The notes beneath the pieces are model-generated. The model made no database searches and was not told the DNA's origin. It was given only the letters and a program-made list of their open reading frames with translations. Of a stretch of 10,294 nucleotides of DNA, positions 5,765-10,294 are shown piece by piece. Numbering within the stretch: the first letter of the stretch is position 1; each line of letters begins with the position of its first letter. The stretch is from Nitrospiraceae bacterium UBA6905 (GTDB lineage Bacteria > Nitrospirota > Thermodesulfovibrionia > Thermodesulfovibrionales > UBA6898): positions 966-11,259 of the forward strand of contig DKBH01000085.1 in NCBI GenBank assembly GCA_002451165.1, in the 5' to 3' direction. The position numbers and the translations under genes were made by a program.

Positions 5765-6040
5765 TTACTTCTTTTGTACGGCGGTATCAAGATATGACGA
5801 AATTATAAAGAAGAATCGAAGAAGAATCTCAGGGTCTACGGACGGCCGCCCTGTGTGGCTATAGAGCTGCTTTACCTTTTCGCGGACGAAACTGAAACTG
5901 ACATGCTTGTCCACAAGCCTCAGAAGATGATCGGCCGGCGCCATCTCCTCTATCCTCACATAGTAGAACATCGGTTCTTTCCGCTGGTTCTCTCCGAGCA
6001 AATCGTCCTCCTTGAAATCAGGATGAAGTTTGCTACGCAA
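5765..6040 (-). pseudogene. Truncated IS1182-like transposase, N-terminal part
   Basis: The first 75 or so residues match the DUF772 N-terminal region of IS1182/IS5-type DDE transposases: ENQRKEPMFYYVRIEEM, PADHLLRLVDKHVSFSFV, HTGRPSVDPEILLR. After LLR (about 5820) the similarity ends and the frame closes 16 residues later, so the whole catalytic part is missing (full proteins are about 450-550 residues). It begins with TTG (6038-6040) after a GAGG site; an in-frame TAA two codons upstream excludes an earlier ATG. It cannot transpose on its own. Confidence 0.78.
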
Positions 6041-6086
6041 TTCTTACGCCTCTTTGCTAAGAGAGTTTTTCAACAGCCTGTACACA
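5820..6086 (-). mobile_element. Fragment of an IS1182-like insertion sequence
   Basis: One end is retained: the transposase start plus an outer end containing GAGTTTTTCAACAGCCTG (6065-6082), the kind of terminal sequence common in this IS group. The opposite end is missing and the element stops inside the transposase gene near 5820. The exact outer boundary is an estimate. Confidence 0.5.
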
Positions 6087-6281
6087 CTTCACTCAGAGTT
6101 TTCCTTCGATTCCTCTCTAGGCTTATGCCGGCTGTTTGTCCTCCAGTTTCCTGGCACGGGTGTGCCGTGCGGCGCGCCCGGTCAAACGTGATGCCAGGCA
6201 GGCAGACCGCTCTTCCTGCAGTTGTTTTTTGGTACACTATACATACCCGGCCAACACCGTGCGAAAACCCTTTTGTCCGGC
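6087..6281. other. Stretch without recognisable gene
   Basis: Between the IS end and the methyltransferase gene. It contains a short perfect hairpin (GCACGG/CCGTGC, 6154-6170) without a T-tract and a possible weak promoter region near 6222-6245. No coding homology was recognised on either strand. Confidence 0.5.
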
Positions 6282-6296
6282 ATGACACCTCATAGG

Positions 6297-7514
6297 ATGA
6301 GCGAGAAAATAACAGCGCAGAACATTGCAAGCCTGCAATTGCTTCTCAGGTGGGATAGTCCCCAGGCAAGCCATTATGATGCCCTCTTTGCCAGGAAGGT
6401 GAATTTCTGGAGTGATATTTTTCCAGAGGCTGTTTTCGACAAATTAATCGGGAGTGCGGCCGGTGAGGAGTTTTCCTTTGCCTCTGGTGAGGTCGACCTC
6501 GTTACCCCATTTAGCTCTGGCAATGAATTCGCTGTTGAGCAGCGGCAATTTGATCGGCGATTTGCTTATCCTATATTAACCGAGCCCCGTTTTGGTCGAT
6601 TCTACCCAAAGGGAATCCTAAAAGCTATTCCGAATGTCTTCAAATCTAACGTGGAGCCCTTTCGGTGCACCGGTCTTGATGATAACCACCTTATCGTCGA
6701 CTTTAATCACCCGTTGTCCCGGCATGACGTGGTGCTTGATGTCAGAGTCGTGGGAGTACAGAAGAAGCTGGGTGAAATCGGTGGTTCGTGCACCGCATGG
6801 TTAGAGGTTGCTGCAGAAGGTGCGGGTATGCAGGCTCGTTGCGGCGGAATGCCCACCGACTTCTTCTCGGACGATCCATTTCGACGTGAAGATGAAAACG
6901 TTGACAGTCATTTTTATAGCACACCACGCCTCGTTTCACACATTGACGAACAGGCAATTTCCGTCATCAGAGATATCTACGGGCAACATTTGGCCAACGG
7001 CATGGAGGTGCTTGACTTGATGAGCAGTTGGCAGTCCCACATACCCGAACATATCGTATTGCAGAACCTTGTCGGAATTGGGCTGAATGAGGGAGAACTG
7101 AGAAAGAATTCACAACTTAGCGATTATCTCATTCATGACTTGAATACGGATCCCCGGCTACCCTTTGGTACCAAGACATTTGATGCGGTTGTCTGCACAG
7201 TCTCCTTAGAGTATCTTATTCACCCTGTCAATCTCTTTGAAGAGATTGCGCGCGTACTAAGGCCTCGGGGAGTATGTATCATGACGTTTTCAAACCGCTG
7301 GTTCCCTCATAAGGCCATAAGGATCTGGAAGGAGCTCCACGAGTTTGAGCGTATGGGCCTGATAATCGAGTATTTTCTCCGATCGGGAAAGTTCAACAAC
7401 ATCGGGACCTATTCGATGCGGGGCCTGCCACGGCCGGAAGATGATCAATATTTCCCTCAGTTGATGACTGCTGATCCGGTATACGCCGTATGGGGGAAGA
7501 AGGTGGTCGACTGA
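6297..7514 (+). CDS. FKBP-like domain fused to a SAM-dependent methyltransferase (type 11)
   Basis: 405 residues from ATG 6297. Residues about 80-160 resemble the C-terminal half of SlyD/FKBP-type proline isomerases: FYPKGILK, PNVFKSNVEPFRCTG and VDFNHPLSRHDVVLDVRV, where FKBPs have DFNHPLAGK. A linker rich in family-type residues follows (GAGMQARCGGMPTDFFSDDP, FYSTPRLVSHID). The class I methyltransferase domain has a modified motif I (VLDLMSSWQSHIP at about 238), GIGLNEGEL, LPFGTKTFDAVVCTVSLEYL and EEIARVLRPRG. A glycine-rich VLDLGCG loop is absent; DLMSSW is, as I recall, characteristic of this subfamily. Substrate unknown. No start has a good ribosome site; ATG 6282 is an alternative. The frame opens further upstream at a TTG, which is unlikely. 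The stop overlaps the next ATG (TGATG). Confidence 0.82.
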   Translation: MSEKITAQNIASLQLLLRWDSPQASHYDALFARKVNFWSDIFPEAVFDKLIGSAAGEEFSFASGEVDLVTPFSSGNEFAVEQRQFDRRFAYPILTEPRFGRFYPKGILKAIPNVFKSNVEPFRCTGLDDNHLIVDFNHPLSRHDVVLDVRVVGVQKKLGEIGGSCTAWLEVAAEGAGMQARCGGMPTDFFSDDPFRREDENVDSHFYSTPRLVSHIDEQAISVIRDIYGQHLANGMEVLDLMSSWQSHIPEHIVLQNLVGIGLNEGELRKNSQLSDYLIHDLNTDPRLPFGTKTFDAVVCTVSLEYLIHPVNLFEEIARVLRPRGVCIMTFSNRWFPHKAIRIWKELHEFERMGLIIEYFLRSGKFNNIGTYSMRGLPRPEDDQYFPQLMTADPVYAVWGKKVVD

Positions 7515-7801
7515 TGACATGCAAAGAGGTTTCAGGAAAAGGATGCATGCTGAAGTATGACCCTTTGAGTATTTTCAAGGGAAGCGCCACCCCAGCAGGT
7601 CTTTATGCTCGTAATCGCTGGATCGGGCTGGACAATGACTCACGTTGGCAGAAAGACTTTGACAAGACCGTTGCAGCTCTCAGTAAAGGACAACTCGCAA
7701 ACTGCAGCTGAAATACTTCTCCCCTACTGACCATTCGCAGACTCTTAGATCTTCACCTGGCCGTTCGTCAACCTGAAAATATAGTAGAGGGTCAGACTTG
7801 A
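7514..7801 (+). pseudogene. Broken prenyltransferase/squalene-cyclase-like gene
   Basis: The ATG at 7514 overlaps the methyltransferase stop. The frame reads YDPLSIFKGSATPAGLYARN, RWIGLDNDSRWQKDFDKTV, LSKGQLANCS and then TGA at 7709-7711. The same frame continues NTSPLLTIRRLLDLHLAVRQ to about 7785, and the family normally has tryptophan (GSW) at the stop, so TGG probably became TGA. Similarity ends where repeat copy B begins (7790), whose tag supplies a second stop at 7799-7801. It resembles the N-terminus of proteins annotated as prenyltransferase or terpene-cyclase-like; that name is from memory and is uncertain. A short 65-residue product is still possible. Confidence 0.6.
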
Positions 7802-7959
7802 CCATTGACATTTGAAAAGTTTTCGGCACTTGGCCGAGCATTGCTGAAAGTATCGCGGAAGTATTGCAAGGCTAAGGACAAGCATCGGAAGAGCGAAGGC
7901 ATGTGCTTACCTCTGGCATGAGTTTGCCTCCTGGCAGTAGGACCCTTGCCCGTGCCGGA
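7790..7959 (+). repeat. Degenerate interspersed repeat, copy B
   Basis: The clearest copy: GGTCAGACTTGA (7790), TTGGCCGA (7830), GCGAAGGCATGTGCTTACC (from about 7893), TGGCATGAG (7914) and GCCGGA (7954). Landmark spacings are 40, 69 and 55, against 41, 66 and 51 in copy C. It directly cuts the prenyltransferase-like gene. The minus strand has an 83-codon open frame over it whose middle resembles that of copy C, which I take as repeat-derived, not as a gene. Confidence 0.62.
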
Positions 7960-8137
7960 ATGTTCCGTACGGAAAGCCATTAGTTGTGCAGGGGGGCTAG
8001 AACCTGATCTGCGGCTCCTGAGTGAAGACAAATCGATATGCACGGACGTCCCTTTTTGACTCGCAATCAGTCATTAAGAAATATATAATTTAATAATGAG
8101 GCAACAATAGCAGCATCCAGAACTTTAAAGAGGAATT
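7960..8137 (+). promoter_or_regulatory. Upstream region of the small-protein/lipocalin/PPOX operon
   Basis: No gene is seen. The AT-rich part contains a perfect -10 box TATAAT at 8084-8089, and TTGACT lies at 8056-8061, but the distance (22 bp) is too long for an ordinary sigma-70 promoter, so the -35 is uncertain. A start near 8096 would give a leader of about 40 bases. Confidence 0.35.
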
Positions 8138-8302
8138 ATGCATACACGCGGACACGAGAGCCCAAGCATAAGGGATTTTATTACGAACCTTTCGGCCCCA
8201 CGACCGCTTTCAGAAAAGATCGGGCTTCTTCTCAGGAACAATGCGATCAAGCTGAAGAACCGGCAGGAGTGCTGCGGCCATCCCGGGGAGCCCGGCTGCT
8301 GA
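8138..8302 (+). CDS. Small conserved-looking protein with CCGHPGEPGC tail
   Basis: A 54-residue ORF. The ATG at 8138 is preceded by AAAGAGGA at suitable distance. It begins MHTRGHESPSIRDFITNL, has a basic amphipathic middle (LSEKIGLLLRNNAIKLKNRQ), and ends ECCGHPGEPGC with Cys45, Cys46, His48 and Cys54, a possible metal or redox site. I recall similar short proteins with CCGxxGEPGC ends in anaerobic bacteria, with no known function. It lies 41 bp before the lipocalin start on the same strand. The short length makes it easy to miss; ribosome site and motif argue that it is real. Confidence 0.65.
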   Translation: MHTRGHESPSIRDFITNLSAPRPLSEKIGLLLRNNAIKLKNRQECCGHPGEPGC

Positions 8303-8343
8303 CAGAAGGCAGAAGGGAACTCATCCGGAGGATGAGAGGACAA

Positions 8344-8910
8344 GTGAATGAATCACTGAAATTGAAGAAGATGATTGCCAAGTTTCTCGGCTTATTGATA
8401 ACTATTTCATTTTTTTTCTTACTTTCCTGCACATCTCAGAAAAAGCAGGCTGCACTGTCTCTTGAGGTAGTGCCCTTCGTCGACCTTACGCGCTATACAG
8501 GCCTGTGGTATGAGATCAGCAGGTACCCGCACCGCTTTCAGGAGGGCTGCGTTGGAAGCAGGGCAACATACACCCTGCGCAGCGATGGGAGGATAGCGGT
8601 GCTCAACGAATGTTATGAAGGTTCCTTCAGCGGCAAACTCAGAAATGCAGAGGGTACTGCGAAAGTCGTTGACACGAAGTCGAACGCAAAGCTCAGGGTG
8701 TCGTTTTTCTGGCCATTTTCTGGAGACTACTGGATCATCGAACTCGGCAAGGAGTATGAATATGCCGTCGTGGGCCATCCTGACCGGACCTATCTCTGGA
8801 TATTGAGCAGGACGAAAAAGATGGATGAGAAACTTTACCGGGAGATACTTGAGAGGCTCGAAGCAAAAGGGTATGACACCGCAAAACTGATAAGGACACC
8901 GCAGGAGTGA
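8344..8910 (+). CDS. blc: Outer-membrane lipoprotein of the lipocalin family (Blc-like)
   Basis: Bacterial lipocalins are small beta-barrels anchored to the outer membrane that bind fatty acids or lysophospholipids, often in envelope stress. From GTG 8344 the protein is 188 residues. A signal peptide (KLKKMIAKFLGLL then a hydrophobic stretch) ends in lipobox LLSC, with Cys29 as the lipidated residue. The lipocalin fold follows: RYTGLWYEISRYPHRFQEGC with the GxW motif at 53-55, ATYTLRSDGRIAVLNEC, GDYWIIELGKEYEYAVVG and YLWILSRTKKM. The start is unsettled: GTG 8344 has GAGG four bases upstream, ATG 8332 has GGAG too close, and ATG 8371 gives a shorter signal peptide without a clear ribosome site. 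The next gene starts five bases after the stop. Confidence 0.88.
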   Translation: MNESLKLKKMIAKFLGLLITISFFFLLSCTSQKKQAALSLEVVPFVDLTRYTGLWYEISRYPHRFQEGCVGSRATYTLRSDGRIAVLNECYEGSFSGKLRNAEGTAKVVDTKSNAKLRVSFFWPFSGDYWIIELGKEYEYAVVGHPDRTYLWILSRTKKMDEKLYREILERLEAKGYDTAKLIRTPQE

Positions 8911-8914
8911 ATGT

Positions 8915-9316
8915 ATGACATTAAAAGACTATTTTGAAGGCAGATCGGGAATATGCATCCTCTCTTCAGCAGACAGCATCGGGAAAGTGACCGCTGCAAT
9001 ATACTCGGCTCCGCGCGTTATGGAGGCCGGCATGGTATGTTTTATCATGCGCGAGCGCCTGACGTATCGCAACATCATCGAAAATCCTCATGCTGCCTGC
9101 ATGTTCATCGAACATGGCATGGGATATCAGGGCATCAGGCTTTTTCTGACCAAGGTCCGGGAGGACCATGATCAGGAGCTGATTGCGCGCATGACGCGCA
9201 GACATCTTTCTCCTGAGGAGGACAGGGCAAAAGGCCCGAAGCACCTGGTTATTTTCAAGATAGAAAGAATTCTGCCACTTATCGGAGAAGGTGATTCCGG
9301 AATTACGATTAGTTAG
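8915..9316 (+). CDS. Pyridoxamine 5'-phosphate oxidase-fold (FMN-binding split-barrel) protein
   Basis: 133 residues of the PPOX-like flavin-binding family. The first strand is GRSGICILSSADSIGKVTAA, then MEAGMVCFIMRERLTYRNI and IIENPHAACMFIEHG, the usual strand-helix order in which a Thr/Arg-rich loop contacts FMN phosphate. KHLVIFKIERILPLIG ends the barrel. Such proteins bind FMN, F420 or heme; the reaction cannot be told from the sequence, and it is too short and divergent to call PdxH. The ribosome site AGGAG lies inside the 3' end of the lipocalin gene, so the two are probably co-translated. Confidence 0.82.
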   Translation: MTLKDYFEGRSGICILSSADSIGKVTAAIYSAPRVMEAGMVCFIMRERLTYRNIIENPHAACMFIEHGMGYQGIRLFLTKVREDHDQELIARMTRRHLSPEEDRAKGPKHLVIFKIERILPLIGEGDSGITIS

Positions 9317-9339
9317 ATTCAGGATATAAGGAAGAAGCC

Positions 9340-9432
9340 ATGGCAACGACAAGAAAGATAAAGAAAGTATTTAGAGCATACTTGGGGACACATCCATTTT
9401 TTTTACAAAGCGTTCAGACAATATCGGTGTGA
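9340..9432 (+). pseudogene. Short truncated ORF after the PPOX gene
   Basis: The ATG at 9340 follows AAGGAAG at good distance, 23 bp after the PPOX stop, and opens MATTRKIKKVFRAYLG, a basic start that looks like a real N-terminus. The frame then enters a low-complexity T-run and repeat copy C and closes at 9432 after 30 residues. The family is not recognised. Probably the head of a third gene of the operon, cut off by the repeat. Confidence 0.4.
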
Positions 9433-9575
9433 TTGCATCAGTCTCCGGGCACTTGGCCGAGATGTGCTGAAGTTCGGTCTATCCTGTAAGGCGCTGGACA
9501 AGCAGCGGAGGTGCGAAGGCATGTGACTGCCCCTGGCATGAGCTTGATGTATGATGCGGCATAGGCTCTGCCGGA
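9412..9575 (+). repeat. Degenerate interspersed repeat, copy C
   Basis: Landmarks: a diverged tag GTTCAGAC (9412), CACTTGGCCGA (9450), GCGAAGGCATGTG (9513), CCTGGCATGAG (9532) and GCCGGA (9570). Order, orientation and spacing match copy B. Just before it lies CTTGGGGACACATCC (9381-9395), a sequence of the kind seen beside RAYT/IS200-like elements (from memory). Confidence 0.6.
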
Positions 9576-9915
9576 GCGGAGCAGTAAGCTTGCAGCACAC
9601 CCTTGTCCCGAACGCTTTCGGAGAATGTTTTGGATAGTAGTATATACTGTGCGTATTTGCTCATTTATTCGTTGAATTATTACTCTTCCAGTCTACTGCC
9701 ACGCATTGAGGAGAGCCTCTGCGCTTTTCCATTCAGGAATTTTAATGACAAAACTTTCCCGCTCCCCCGCTTTACATCCGCCTCGTCATTCGTCATTGCG
9801 TTTATACCATGAACGATCATTGCAGACATTGCTGATGCCTGCACGGCCCTACCCTCATCATGGTACTTCACATGGGCCAAAACTCACCATGGGGTCCGTA
9901 TCGACGCCGGTTTTC
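9576..9915. other. Intergenic stretch without recognisable gene
   Basis: About 340 bases between repeat copy C and the promoter of the last gene. Several short open frames exist on both strands (for example a 66-codon TTG-started minus-strand frame at 9680-9880), but none has a convincing ribosome site or recognisable homology. Possibly decayed coding sequence. Confidence 0.5.
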
Positions 9916-9924
9916 TGCTATAAT
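9916..9924 (+). promoter_or_regulatory. Extended -10 promoter of the phosphatase-like gene
   Basis: TGCTATAAT is a perfect extended -10 element (TGnTATAAT). No good -35 lies at 16-18 bp, which extended -10 promoters do not need. Transcription would start near 9931, about 62 bases before the ATG at 9993. Confidence 0.6.
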
Positions 9925-9992
9925 TGCGACAGCTAAATGGGGCTGATTTTATCAGAAAATCCCTGGGAGGAAACAAGGACAGGAGGGATGAT

Positions 9993-10294
9993 ATGGCAAT
10001 GAAAAAAATAATATATCTTGCATTCATTGTCGGCGTGGCGGTGTTACCCTCTCCCACGTATGCAACTGACAAGATGCAGGTTTATAAGGAAACAGCCAAC
10101 TGCACTGGAGGGAATCTGCACGCATTTCGGGATGTCAAATTGTCAGAAAAGCTCTATGGTCTGCCCGGGATCGATAACGTCGGCAGGATCTCACCCTGCG
10201 TTTACCGGGGCAAACAGCCTACCACGGAAGGATATCAGACGCTCAAAGCCATGGGCATGAAAACCGTTATCAATTTCCGGGCATCTCATGGAGA
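9993..10294 (+). CDS. Exported tyrosine/dual-specificity phosphatase-like protein, partial
   Basis: The ATG at 9993 is preceded by AGGAGGG at six to seven bases. The first 100 residues are present; the gene runs off the right edge. A signal peptide is clear: MAMKKIIYLAFIVGVAV then LPSPTYA with AYA-like cleavage (TYA/TD near residue 25), so the protein is periplasmic or secreted. The mature part has NVGRISPCVYRGKQPTTEGY then QTLKAMGMKTVINFRA, the pattern of the N-terminal half of Siw14/DSP-like phosphatases (RGxQP, then L..xGxKTVINLR). The catalytic HCxxGxxR loop would lie beyond the window, so activity cannot be judged. Confidence 0.75.
   Translation, partial: MAMKKIIYLAFIVGVAVLPSPTYATDKMQVYKETANCTGGNLHAFRDVKLSEKLYGLPGIDNVGRISPCVYRGKQPTTEGYQTLKAMGMKTVINFRASHG

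Noticed and set aside
6154..6170. GCACGG/CCGTGC hairpin as a terminator
   Set aside because: The stem is only six pairs and neither side has a T-tract.
6222..6296. Upstream TTG start for the methyltransferase
   Set aside because: No ribosome site, and the extra residues look unlike the family; the region reads as intergenic.
7792..8043. 83-codon minus-strand ORF over repeat copy B, similar to one over copy C (9403-9600)
   Set aside because: Similarity follows from the repeat itself; flanks are unrelated, there is no ribosome site, and copy A has only a loosely similar frame.
2946..9583. CRISPR array suggested by recurring short repeats
   Set aside because: Copies are kilobases apart, with genes between them and no regular spacers.
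9680..9880. 66-codon minus-strand ORF as a small gene
   Set aside because: TTG start without ribosome site, no recognisable motif, overlapping other open frames of equal quality.

Overview
The window is a bacterial chromosome segment with two different characters. The translation genes and the accessory relics point to a Gram-negative, probably anaerobic environmental bacterium of the Nitrospirota or Desulfobacterota type. That placement is an impression from protein style and is weak; a cyanobacterial-style RRM/S21 pair alone does not fix the phylum.

Left part (213-2880, all on the minus strand): a compact RNA/translation cluster. In transcription order it runs promoter (2847-2876), a leader with a strong terminator-like hairpin (2790-2822), an RRM RNA-binding protein (GTG start), rpsU/S21 (TTG start), an RhlE-type DEAD-box helicase, and infC/IF3 (apparent ATA start preceded by a perfect Shine-Dalgarno). 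This resembles a cold-response module: an RNA chaperone, a ribosomal protein, an RNA helicase and an initiation factor behind one promoter, with a possible attenuator in the leader.

Middle part (about 2940-6090): a degraded accessory zone on the minus strand. It holds a fragment of gyrA with an internal stop, remnants of a type I restriction-modification operon (hsdM tail plus frameshifted hsdS), two apparently intact toxin-antitoxin pairs (Phd/YefM-RelE type at 4142-4683, RHH-PIN type at 5018-5634), a truncated pRiA4b ORF-3-like gene and a truncated IS1182-like transposase. Both toxin-antitoxin pairs carry inverted repeats over their promoters.

Right part (6280-10294, plus strand): an intact FKBP-like/methyltransferase fusion overlapping a broken prenyltransferase-like gene; then a probable operon of a 54-residue CCGHPGEPGC-tail protein, a Blc-type lipocalin lipoprotein and a PPOX-fold flavoprotein; a truncated small ORF; and the start of a secreted tyrosine-phosphatase-like protein that runs off the window.

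Through the accessory part runs a family of degenerate repeats about 165-190 bp long: three copies in one orientation (2946-3133, 7790-7959, 9412-9575) plus two solitary copies of the tag GGTCAGACTTGA (3617, 4760). Their edges lie at or close to the points where genes are broken, which is the most unusual structural feature of the window.
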